From Clostridiales bacterium (GTDB lineage: Bacteria; Bacillota; Clostridia; Christensenellales; Aristaeellaceae): DNA of 32,732 nucleotides. Both the position numbers and the translations under genes were made by a program. Location: positions 1-32,732 of the forward strand of contig SVGU01000025.1 of the NCBI GenBank assembly GCA_015056155.1. Direction: 5' to 3'. The notes under the pieces are model-generated. The model worked only from the letters and a program-made list of their open reading frames with translations. It was not told the origin of the DNA and did not search any database. Numbering within the stretch: position 1 is the first letter of the stretch; every line of letters starts with the position of its first letter. Positions 23,746 through 30,332 of the stretch are shown here, in pieces.

Positions 23746-23774
23746 TTGCAAAACGGAAAAACATCCGTTATAAT
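23746..23774 (+). promoter_or_regulatory. Sigma-A promoter with built-in operator-like palindrome
   Basis: TTGCAA (23746-23751) and TATAAT (23769-23774) have a 17-base spacer. AACGGA (23752-23757) and TCCGTT (23764-23769) form a perfect 6-6-6 inverted repeat that fills the spacer. It drives the chorismate mutase operon. Confidence 0.8.
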
Positions 23775-23821
23775 GTCAATTGACGGCAGCTTGGAAGGCC
23801 GGGATAAGGAAGTGCTTGAGG

Positions 23822-24106
23822 ATGAAGGATCTGCAGGAGACGAGGCAGGCGCTGGACGCGGTGGACCGGGAGATCGTCCGCCTGTTTGAGGAGCGGATGA
23901 ATCTGGCGCGGGATGTGGCTGCGTACAAGATCGCCAGGGGTATGCCGGTGCTCGACCGCAGCCGGGAGGAGCAGGTGCTGGACAGCCGCTGCGCCATGCT
24001 GCAGGACGGATACTGGGCGGCGCCTGTGCGCGAGCTGTACGAGTGCATCATGGCCCTGAGCCGTGCGGAGCAGCAGAGGCTTGTGGAGGAGGCAGACCAT
24101 GCTTGA
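23822..24106 (+). CDS. Chorismate mutase, AroQ class, stand-alone
   Basis: This is a 94-residue, all-helical protein with the AroQ pattern: LQETRQALDAVDREIVRLFEERMNLARDVAAYKIARG, then VLDRSREEQVL. Conserved Arg8, Arg25, Lys36, Asp45 and the REE segment correspond to active-site residues of the E. coli P-protein mutase domain. It converts chorismate to prephenate for phenylalanine and tyrosine synthesis. ATG 23822 is supported by AAGGAAG upstream, although the spacing is a little long. The shikimate kinase ATG overlaps its last codons (ATGCTTGA at 24099-24106), so translation is likely coupled. First gene of a four-gene operon. Confidence 0.9.
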   Translation: MKDLQETRQALDAVDREIVRLFEERMNLARDVAAYKIARGMPVLDRSREEQVLDSRCAMLQDGYWAAPVRELYECIMALSRAEQQRLVEEADHA

Positions 24107-24620
24107 GCGGCACATCTTCATTATTGGCATGCCCGGCTGCGGCAAATCCAGCCTCGGCCGAAAGGTCGCCAACAACATGGGCATCCCTTATGTGGACACC
24201 GACCAGCGCATTGAGCAGGCTGCGGGCTGCACCGTTTCGCAGATCTTCGAGCGGTACGGCGAGCAGGCCTTCCGCAACGCAGAGACGAACGTGCTCATCC
24301 AGCTGACGCGGGAGCCGGCGTCCATCGTGTCCACCGGCGGCGGCATGGTCATGCGGGATACGAACCGCACCATCATGCGCAACCACGGCGTGATCGTGCT
24401 GATCGACCGCCCGCTGGAGGAGATCATGGGCGATATCAAGCTCAACCGCCGCCCGATGCTGGCCAGGAAGGGCCTGCCGGAGGTGGAAAGGCTGTACCAT
24501 GAGCGGATCGAAACCTACCGGGCTGTGGCGGATGCGGTGCTGGACAACGGCCATGGGTATTATGCAGGCGTCGCGGGGCTGGAGAAGCTGATCCGCACGA
24601 TGTTCAACGTGAACGCCTGA
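24099..24620 (+). CDS. aroK: Shikimate kinase
   Basis: This is a 173-residue protein. The P-loop GMPGCGKSS is at residues 10-18, with the shikimate-binding Asp35 in VDTDQRIE, Arg59 in EQAFRNAE, the GGG turn at 80-82 (VSTGGGMV), a lid with RRPML and the late catalytic region YHERIETYRAVAD. All features of AroK are present. It phosphorylates shikimate with ATP in the chorismate pathway. The start overlaps the chorismate mutase stop by 8 bases and a GGAGGAGG-like site lies within the end of that gene. Next gene 18 bases on. Confidence 0.93.
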   Translation: MLERHIFIIGMPGCGKSSLGRKVANNMGIPYVDTDQRIEQAAGCTVSQIFERYGEQAFRNAETNVLIQLTREPASIVSTGGGMVMRDTNRTIMRNHGVIVLIDRPLEEIMGDIKLNRRPMLARKGLPEVERLYHERIETYRAVADAVLDNGHGYYAGVAGLEKLIRTMFNVNA

Positions 24621-24638
24621 TCAGAGGAGGCTTTTCCG

Positions 24639-25463
24639 ATGGAATATCAGTTTGACCTCGTGGGCAAGATCGGCTCAATGGCGCTGATCCGCCGCGAGGA
24701 CCGCGATATCGACTACAATATTTTTTCCCGCCTGGGCAGCGAGCTGAAGCCCGGCATGATCTGGGTCACCAGCGGTGCGGCGGAGATCGGCCGGCTGGAC
24801 TACATCAAGCGGACCGGGTGCGAACTGACCGGTACGGACGATGAGGTCAAGGCGGATTATGCCTCCCAGGGTCAGTCCATCCTGATGCAGAATTACCGGC
24901 AGTTCATCCCGCAGGAATACGGCGTGCGGCAGCTGCTGGTGGAGCACACCCACTTCAACGACCCGGAGAAGCGGGAGTACATCCGCCGCCTCCTCATCCG
25001 CGCGGCGCAGCAGAAGACCGTGCCGATCGTGAACTATAACGACCCGGTCAGCGACGAGGAGATCCGCAAGATGGAGCTGGCCATCCGCCGCCAGCACGGC
25101 GACGAGGTGGTCGAGTGCGTGGATAACGACGAGACCGCGGCGGTCATCGCGGGCCTGGTGAAGGCGAAGACGCTGGTGCTGATGACCAGCACGGAGGGCA
25201 TCTATCAGAACCCGGCCGACCCGTCCACCCTCGTGCGGGATGTGACGGGCAAGACGGTGGAGGAGCTGGAGGTCGCGGTGCGCAAGCTGCAGAGCAACTG
25301 CGTGGGCGCGTCCCGGGCGGGCGCGAACGGCGCGAGGGCGAAGCTGGAATTCGCGCTCAAGTCCGCCAAGCAGGGCACCACCGTCATCATCGGCCACGCG
25401 CGCCATCGCCTGAGCGATTTGGTCAGCGGCCGCGTCGCCTGTACCCGCATCGGCGTGGAGTAA
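24639..25463 (+). CDS. Amino acid kinase family protein, glutamate-5-kinase-like without PUA domain
   Basis: This is a 274-residue protein starting behind AGAGGAGG. It has the amino acid kinase fold motifs: an N-terminal VGKIGS in the place of the ProB VVKLGT-like loop, VTSGAAEIG (43-51), VNYNDPVSDEEIRK (131-144), the ATP-site VDNDETAAVIAGLVKAKTLVLMTSTEGIY (from 161), and GANGARAKLEFALKSAKQGTTVIIGHA near the end. The order follows ProB, but the ProB signature GTGGM-x-TK is replaced by GANGARAK and the C-terminal PUA domain is missing. It could phosphorylate glutamate or another acidic metabolite. The operon with chorismate mutase and shikimate kinase does not explain the substrate. No other proline gene is in the window. 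Confidence 0.75.
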   Translation: MEYQFDLVGKIGSMALIRREDRDIDYNIFSRLGSELKPGMIWVTSGAAEIGRLDYIKRTGCELTGTDDEVKADYASQGQSILMQNYRQFIPQEYGVRQLLVEHTHFNDPEKREYIRRLLIRAAQQKTVPIVNYNDPVSDEEIRKMELAIRRQHGDEVVECVDNDETAAVIAGLVKAKTLVLMTSTEGIYQNPADPSTLVRDVTGKTVEELEVAVRKLQSNCVGASRAGANGARAKLEFALKSAKQGTTVIIGHARHRLSDLVSGRVACTRIGVE

Positions 25464-25466
25464 ACC

Positions 25467-26642
25467 ATGACATTACAGGATTCGATCCGGTACTTCACCG
25501 GGGAAACGCACATCATGCCCTGCCTGTCCGTGGCCTGCGGAGGGGCGGGGCGCTTTGCGTGTGCGCGCGGCGGCGTGCAGGATCTTCAGGGTGCGCCGCT
25601 GACGGAGCGCAGCATCTTCGACCTGGCGAGCCTGACGAAGCTGTTCACAGGGCTGACGGTGATGCGCCTGAACGAGGAGGGCCTGCTGGACCTGTCGCGC
25701 CCGGTCGCCGGTTATGCGCCGCAGTTTGAGTATCTGACGGAGGTGTCGGTCGCGCAGGTGCTGGGGTTTGAGGTCGCGCTGACGACGCAGGAGCGCGTGG
25801 ATACGCAGAAAACCCCGGCAGATGCGCGAAAGCAGCTTTTCGGCATCCGGCCGGGGCCGGTCACGGGCAGGGCATATTCCGATATGCACGCGATGGTGCT
25901 CAAGCATGTCATCGAGGGCGCGGCGCAGGAAAGCTGCCTGCACGAGGTGCAGCGAGTGATCCTGACGCCCCTGGAGATGGCGGACACCTTTGCCGTCGTG
26001 CCTGAGGAGCGGCGCGTGGATTGCGTTTCCTGCGACCGGGAGCACCGCATCGAGCGCGGCCGGTACATCCTGCGCGAGGGGATCGCGCCGGGGATGCCGC
26101 ATGACCCGAAGGCCGCGCGGCTGTACCCGGATTACGCCGGCCATGCGGGCCTCTTTTCCACCCTGGGGGACATGGTGAAGCTGTGTCAGGGGCTGCTGCG
26201 GGAGCAGGTCGTCAGCCGGTCGACGCTCATCAGCATGAGCCGCAACCGCACGGGCTTGCGCCGCCCGGACGGCACATACAGCCAGTTCCTCGGCGCACAG
26301 TGCTATGTGCTGCACCCGCAGCAGCGCTTCAGCGAGATCCCGGTATACGAGGGTGAGCGGGCCATCGGCCTGAGCGGCTTCACGGGCCATCATCTGTCCG
26401 TGGACGCGGAGAACGGCATCTTCGCGGTGTTCCTCGGGAACCGGGTGCTGGACAGGCTGACGGTGCTTGTGCCGGAGGAGGGAAGGTCCATCACGGATTA
26501 CGGGCTGAATCCGGACGGTACGGGCCAGGTGCTTTGGCCGGATGGACGGCTCGTTTACTCCTCGGTTGACTATGTGCACCAGAAGGATGCGCATCTGCAC
26601 CGGGCTGTGGCGGATGAACTCGGGCTTCCCGCGCTGCGATGA
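25467..26642 (+). CDS. Serine hydrolase, beta-lactamase/penicillin-binding-protein-like (class C fold)
   Basis: This is a 391-residue protein starting 3 bases after the kinase stop, so it is translationally close to it. The nucleophile motif is SLTK (Ser55, Lys58) in FDLASLTKLFTG, the second motif is Y-S-D with Tyr137, and HAGLFST lies in the region that follows. A C-terminal GFTGHHLSVD replaces the usual (H/K)-T/S-G motif. The common HTSG segment of esterase-type relatives is absent. There is no signal peptide, so it appears to be cytoplasmic. That argues against cell-wall action and for an esterase or amide hydrolase. Last gene of the operon that starts with chorismate mutase; its end converges with the minus-strand gene at 26491. 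Confidence 0.82.
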   Translation: MTLQDSIRYFTGETHIMPCLSVACGGAGRFACARGGVQDLQGAPLTERSIFDLASLTKLFTGLTVMRLNEEGLLDLSRPVAGYAPQFEYLTEVSVAQVLGFEVALTTQERVDTQKTPADARKQLFGIRPGPVTGRAYSDMHAMVLKHVIEGAAQESCLHEVQRVILTPLEMADTFAVVPEERRVDCVSCDREHRIERGRYILREGIAPGMPHDPKAARLYPDYAGHAGLFSTLGDMVKLCQGLLREQVVSRSTLISMSRNRTGLRRPDGTYSQFLGAQCYVLHPQQRFSEIPVYEGERAIGLSGFTGHHLSVDAENGIFAVFLGNRVLDRLTVLVPEEGRSITDYGLNPDGTGQVLWPDGRLVYSSVDYVHQKDAHLHRAVADELGLPALR

Positions 26643-26781
26643 CCGGCGCAGGCACGTCCATCGCGGCGGCGAGCGCTTCGGGGTCGTTGTGGCTGGCGAT
26701 GGCCGGGAGCATGCCGGTGAATTCCGTCGCGCTGGCAATGTCGTTTTCCAATTGAAGATCAAATTCGCGTTCCGGGGTCAT
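26491..26781 (-). CDS. Small protein of unknown function, last gene of the sigma factor operon
   Basis: This frame of 96 codons starts at ATG 26781 behind a perfect AAGGAGG (26789-26795, 7-base spacing). The first 50 residues (TPEREFDLQLENDIASATEFTGMLPAIASHNDPEALAAAM) look like a real small acidic protein; EFDLQLENDIxSAT is familiar from small Clostridial proteins. From about residue 52 on, the frame is antisense to the serine hydrolase and becomes proline- and arginine-rich, so the true protein may once have ended earlier and lost its stop. Overlap with the converging gene is about 150 bases. It lies 71 bases behind the presumed anti-sigma gene on the same strand. Confidence 0.5.
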   Translation of the reverse strand: MTPEREFDLQLENDIASATEFTGMLPAIASHNDPEALAAAMDVPAPVIAAREARVHPPQPGADAHPSGAHSQPRSKRAVHPAKAPGPYRPDSARNP

Positions 26782-26852
26782 GAAATCGCCTCCTTATGAG
26801 GTCAGCATGGCTTGCCGGAACGCGTTTTATGCATCGGGGAAGCTGGATGAAT

Positions 26853-27590
26853 TCAGGGCGTCTGCCTGACGATGGCGGGCATGTCGATGAAGACGGCGTT
26901 CCATTCCCGGTCGCGGCTGCGGCAATCGTCGATGTAGAAGCGGAGCATCAGCTGACCGCCCTTGCGGGTGCGGAAATAGCGGACGGTGTCCTCGTCGATG
27001 GTGCTGCACAGGAGGGTATAGGAGCCGTCGGGCTCGCGGCGGAAGTCGGGATATGCCATGGTTTCGATGGGGTTGCGGGTGTTGAGGTCGTCGATCTCCA
27101 TCGGGCCGAGCTGCAGAAGCGTCAGGTCTGTGTCCCACAGGTCAAAGTAGCGCACGGTCTGGCCGTCGACAATGATGCTGTTGGCGCCCAGGGGAAACAA
27201 CAGCGTCCGGTCGTCCCTCGGGGTCAGGTGAAGGGTGAAATAGAGCGTCTCATCGGTCAGGTACATCTGCTCGACGGAGACGTCCATCAGCCGGCTGGTA
27301 TGGCGCTGACCGACGGGGGCGACGACGGCGTCCTCGTTGAGGGTCAGATGGGAAAGGTGTTCCTTGCCGGAAAAGAACTCTGCGAGGGACGTGATGTTCA
27401 GCGTTACGGCAAGGGCGGCGGACATGGCCGTCATGACCAGAACGAGGATGCAGACGATGGCGGTTTTGTGCTTCATGGGGGAGTACTCCTTCCTGCTCAT
27501 TTTATGCAGCGTATCAAGGCGCTGACGGTCGGTCCAGGTGAGGGCTGCGAATTCGTGATCCACGAGCTGCTGAAATTCGTTATTCTTCAT
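26853..27590 (-). CDS. Presumed anti-sigma factor, single-pass membrane protein
   Basis: This is a 245-residue protein. The second ATG (27590) is seven bases from GGAG and is preferred to the one at 27593. A short cytoplasmic part (NEFQQLVDHEFAALTWTDRQRLDTLHKM) precedes one transmembrane segment near residues 42-63 (TAIVCILVLVMTAMSAALAV) and an extracytoplasmic domain of about 175 residues rich in beta strands. Its start overlaps the end of the ECF sigma gene. That layout is typical of a membrane anti-sigma factor holding its sigma factor until an outside signal. The sequence lacks the ZAS His-Cys-Cys zinc motif, so the binding mode may be different. Function is inferred from position and topology. 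Confidence 0.7.
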   Translation of the reverse strand: MKNNEFQQLVDHEFAALTWTDRQRLDTLHKMSRKEYSPMKHKTAIVCILVLVMTAMSAALAVTLNITSLAEFFSGKEHLSHLTLNEDAVVAPVGQRHTSRLMDVSVEQMYLTDETLYFTLHLTPRDDRTLLFPLGANSIIVDGQTVRYFDLWDTDLTLLQLGPMEIDDLNTRNPIETMAYPDFRREPDGSYTLLCSTIDEDTVRYFRTRKGGQLMLRFYIDDCRSRDREWNAVFIDMPAIVRQTP

Positions 27591-28077
27591 CATACCACTC
27601 CTTCAATCGCCCGGAGAGGATCGCGTTGGCCTTCTGCAGCCGCATCCGCACGGCGCGGTCGGTCAGGTGCAGCGCGGCGGCCACGTCCTTCTGCTTCATG
27701 TTCTGGTAGTACCGCAGAAGGATAACCTCGCGGTAGCGGACGGGCAGGCGCATGACCTCCGTGATGACGGTGTTGTCGGGAAAGGTGAAATCGGCGGCCT
27801 GCCCGGGCAGGTCGGAGACGTCACGGTCCATGGATACATGCCGGCGCCACGGGCTGCGGAGGTAATCGCGGCACACGTTGACGGCGATGGAAGTCAGCCA
27901 CGTCTTCGCGGAGGAGTCGCCGCGCCATGTGCCGTAGCGGCGGTAGGCCTGAAGGAAGGCGTCCTGAACTGCGTCCTGCGCGAGGGACGCGTCTCGGAGG
28001 AGCATGGTGCACAGCCGGAGCAGCTGGCTGCCGTATTCCCGCATCAGCTGATCGACGTCCCTGCGGGCATTGTCCAT
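27580..28077 (-). CDS. RNA polymerase sigma factor, ECF type
   Basis: This is a 165-residue protein. ATG 28077 is eight bases from GGAGG; the in-frame GTG at 28086 overlaps that site. Region 2 (about 10-75) has YGSQLLRLCTMLLRDASLAQDAVQDAFLQAYRRY and TWLTSIAVNVCRDYLR. Region 4 (about 105-158) has LPVRYREVILLRYYQNMKQKDVAAALHLTDRAVRMRLQKA with a helix-turn-helix. Region 3 is absent, as in ECF factors. It directs RNA polymerase to alternative promoters. A CGTCTAA motif at 28101-28107 (minus strand), close to known ECF -10 sequences, could mean self-activation, but I found no clear partner -35. Confidence 0.9.
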   Translation of the reverse strand: MDNARRDVDQLMREYGSQLLRLCTMLLRDASLAQDAVQDAFLQAYRRYGTWRGDSSAKTWLTSIAVNVCRDYLRSPWRRHVSMDRDVSDLPGQAADFTFPDNTVITEVMRLPVRYREVILLRYYQNMKQKDVAAALHLTDRAVRMRLQKANAILSGRLKEWYDEE

Positions 28078-28202
28078 GTCTGCCACCTCCCTTCATCACA
28101 TTAGACGGAATGAACGCGCAAAAGCGGAAGCGCCCTGTGAGTTTTTTCTGCGCGGATCAATGCCGGATTCCGTGCCGCGCGCCGGGAATCCTTGTCAGGG
28201 GC

Positions 28203-28230
28203 TTGCAAAATCATGAAAATATGATATACT
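28203..28230 (+). promoter_or_regulatory. Sigma-A promoter of the ctsR operon
   Basis: TTGCAA (28203-28208) and TATACT (28225-28230) are 16 bases apart. The RNA start should fall at or beside the CtsR operator at 28237. Confidence 0.75.
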
Positions 28231-28236
28231 GAATAT

Positions 28237-28253
28237 GGTCAAAGATAGTCAGA
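28237..28253 (+). promoter_or_regulatory. CtsR operator
   Basis: GGTCAAA-GAT-AGTCAGA matches the CtsR heptad direct repeat (A/G)GTCAAA-NAN-(A/G)GTCAAA closely, with one or two differences. An inverted half-site TTGACC lies at 28262-28267. The position at the RNA start fits repression of the operon by its own first product. Confidence 0.82.
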
Positions 28254-28270
28254 AAGAGAGGTTGACCGCG

Positions 28271-28762
28271 ATGAGACTGAGCGATTCGATCGAGAGCTTC
28301 ATCAAGACGCTGCTGGCGGAGGATGCGCCGGAGGTCGAGCTGAAGCGCAACGAGCTGGCGGAATACTTCGGCTGCGCGCCGAGCCAGATCAATTATGTGC
28401 TGGCGACGCGGTTTTCACCCGATCATGGATATATCACGGAGTCGCGGCGCGGCGGCGGGGGCTACATCCGCATCGTGCGCGTGGTGCAGACCGGCTCGCA
28501 GCGGCTGATGTATATGATCAACGAGCGAATCGGCGAGGCGATCGGCGAAGGGGAGGCCGTGCGGCTGATCCAGCAGCTGATGGAGCAGGAACTGATCACG
28601 CAGGGAGAGGCGGCGCTGATGCGCGCGGCGGTCTCTGCGCAGGCGCTGTCGATCCCCATCCCGGAGCAGATCAAGAACGCCATCCGCGCCCGGACGATGA
28701 AGACGATGCTCCTGACGCTGGCGAGGCAGAACCGTGAGCAGGGAGGTGCCAGCCATGGCTGA
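28271..28762 (+). CDS. ctsR: Transcriptional repressor CtsR
   Basis: This is a 163-residue protein. ATG 28271 follows AGAGAGG; the longer in-frame start lies inside the operator. The N-terminal winged helix has MRLSDSIESFIKTLL, VELKRNELAEYFGCAPSQINYVLATRFS, and the wing ESRRGGGGYIRIVRV, whose glycine-rich tip reads DNA and whose arginine is a heat sensor and an McsB target in Bacillus. The C-terminal helices serve dimerisation. It represses clp genes until heat or McsB relieves it. The stop overlaps the mcsA start by 8 bases. Confidence 0.95.
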   Translation: MRLSDSIESFIKTLLAEDAPEVELKRNELAEYFGCAPSQINYVLATRFSPDHGYITESRRGGGGYIRIVRVVQTGSQRLMYMINERIGEAIGEGEAVRLIQQLMEQELITQGEAALMRAAVSAQALSIPIPEQIKNAIRARTMKTMLLTLARQNREQGGASHG

Positions 28763-29288
28763 GAATGAAAACGGCTTTGTGCCCTGCGAGGAATGCGGGG
28801 TCAATGAGGCGTGCTACACCATTTCGGTGATGATGGGCGGGCAGGTGACGCAGCGGCATCTGTGCGCGGACTGCATGGCGCGGATGAACATGTCCATCGC
28901 GACCGGCAACGTGAAGCATCTGCTCAGCGCGATCATGTCTGCCATCACGGGCACGGTCGCCGAGCCTGCGGAGGAGCCCCGCGAGGATGTGGTCTGCGAG
29001 CGCTGCCAGACGACGCTGAGCCAGTTCACCAAGTCCGGACGTCTGGGCTGTCCGGCGTGCTACCGGGCCTTCCGGGAGCAGCTGACGCCGATGCTGCAGC
29101 AGATTCATGGCCGCGTGGAGCACGCGGGCCGCAAGCCTCTGGATACGGAGGAGGCGCAGCGCAGCCGTTCCCGGCATGAGGAGCTGCAGCGGCTGCTGGA
29201 GGCGGCGGTCGCGCAGGAGGACTTCGAGCAGGCTGCGGTGCTGCGGGATCAGCTGCGCGCGCTGAAGGATGAGGAGGCGATGGGCTGA
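28755..29288 (+). CDS. mcsA: McsA, activator of protein arginine kinase McsB
   Basis: This is a 177-residue protein. ATG 28755 is eight bases from GGGAGG inside the end of ctsR. Two treble-clef-like zinc sites are visible: CEECGVNEAC with HLCADC, and CERCQTTL with GCPACY. The C-terminal UVR motif (HEELQRLLEAAVAQEDFEQAAVLRDQLRAL) matches McsA. McsA binds McsB and ClpC and controls the kinase in stress. Its stop overlaps the mcsB ATG (TGATG), so the two are coupled. Confidence 0.92.
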   Translation: MAENENGFVPCEECGVNEACYTISVMMGGQVTQRHLCADCMARMNMSIATGNVKHLLSAIMSAITGTVAEPAEEPREDVVCERCQTTLSQFTKSGRLGCPACYRAFREQLTPMLQQIHGRVEHAGRKPLDTEEAQRSRSRHEELQRLLEAAVAQEDFEQAAVLRDQLRALKDEEAMG

Positions 29289-30298
29289 TGAAGGATGCGA
29301 TCGTGCTTTCCTCCCGCGTGCGCCTGGCCCGGAATTACGAGGATCTGCCCTTTGATGCGGCGCAGCGGCCGGAGCTGGCGGCGAAGTGCATCAGCCGGAC
29401 CACCGGCGCGCTGAAGGGCTCCCGGCTGGGTGCTGCCTTCGAGCTGCACCGGCTGCAGGACATGAGCGACGTCAACCGCCGGGCGATGGCGGAGAGCCGC
29501 ATCATCAGCCGCGATCTGCTCCGCGTGCCGGAGACGGCGGCGGTGCTGATCCGAGCGGAGGATTCGCTGTCCGTGATGATGAACGAGGACGACCACCTGC
29601 GCATTCAGGCGGTCCGTACGGGGCTGGATCTGAATGCGGCGGCGCAGGCCTGCTTTGAGGTGGACGATGTGCTGTCCCGGCAGACGGCCTTCGCCTTCGA
29701 TCCGCAGCTGGGCTACCTGACCGCGTGCCCGACCAACACCGGCACGGGCATGCGGGCGTCGCTGCTGATGCATCTGCCGATGCTGACCCATGGCAAGCAG
29801 ATGGGCAATGTCGGCCAGCTGGTGGCGAAGGTCGGGCTGAACATCCGCGGCGTGTACGGCGAGGGCTCGGAGGCGCTGGGCAGCGTGTACCAGATCAGCA
29901 ATCAGGTCACCCTCGGCCGCACGGAGCAGGAGCTGATCAGCGCGGTGACGGCGGTCGGCGGCCAGCTCTGCGATATGGAGAATGCCCTGCGCGACAAGGC
30001 GATGAACGAAGGCCGCGCGGCGCTGGAGGACCTGGTCTTCCGGGCATGGGGCATCATGCGGCATGCGCGGCTGATGACGATGCCGGAGTTTTATCAGCAC
30101 TGGTCCTACCTCCGGCTGGGCGCGGCGCTGGGGCTGCTGCCCCTGCCGGTGCAGTCGGCGGATGCGCTGCTGGACCAGGCGCAGGAGGCGCATCTGTGCG
30201 TCTGGGCGGACGAGACGCTCACCGGACAGGCGCTGGACGAATGCCGCGCATCCCGCGTGCGGCAGCTGATCGCCATGGAGGGCGGCCGGCTGGAATAA
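29288..30298 (+). CDS. mcsB: Protein arginine kinase McsB, with a changed catalytic motif
   Basis: This is a 336-residue protein, a little shorter than the roughly 360 of Bacillus subtilis. Guanido-kinase landmarks are SSRVRLARN (8-16), the carboxylate motif at residues 99-103, Cys147 in TACPTNTGTGMRAS, and VYGEGSEALGSVYQISNQ. It phosphorylates arginines on damaged proteins, marking them for ClpC-ClpP. Two positions differ from Bacillus: the NEEDH motif reads NEDDH (Asp101 for the second Glu, the catalytic base in guanido kinases), and the C-terminal RDxxRA regulatory motif reads LDECRA. The first change is conservative but at a key residue. The gap between residues about 36 and 65 is where the chain is shortest. 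Confidence 0.92.
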   Translation: MKDAIVLSSRVRLARNYEDLPFDAAQRPELAAKCISRTTGALKGSRLGAAFELHRLQDMSDVNRRAMAESRIISRDLLRVPETAAVLIRAEDSLSVMMNEDDHLRIQAVRTGLDLNAAAQACFEVDDVLSRQTAFAFDPQLGYLTACPTNTGTGMRASLLMHLPMLTHGKQMGNVGQLVAKVGLNIRGVYGEGSEALGSVYQISNQVTLGRTEQELISAVTAVGGQLCDMENALRDKAMNEGRAALEDLVFRAWGIMRHARLMTMPEFYQHWSYLRLGAALGLLPLPVQSADALLDQAQEAHLCVWADETLTGQALDECRASRVRQLIAMEGGRLE

Positions 30299-30332
30299 CA
30301 GCGGGGATCAAGGGAGTAAGGAGAAGAACGAT

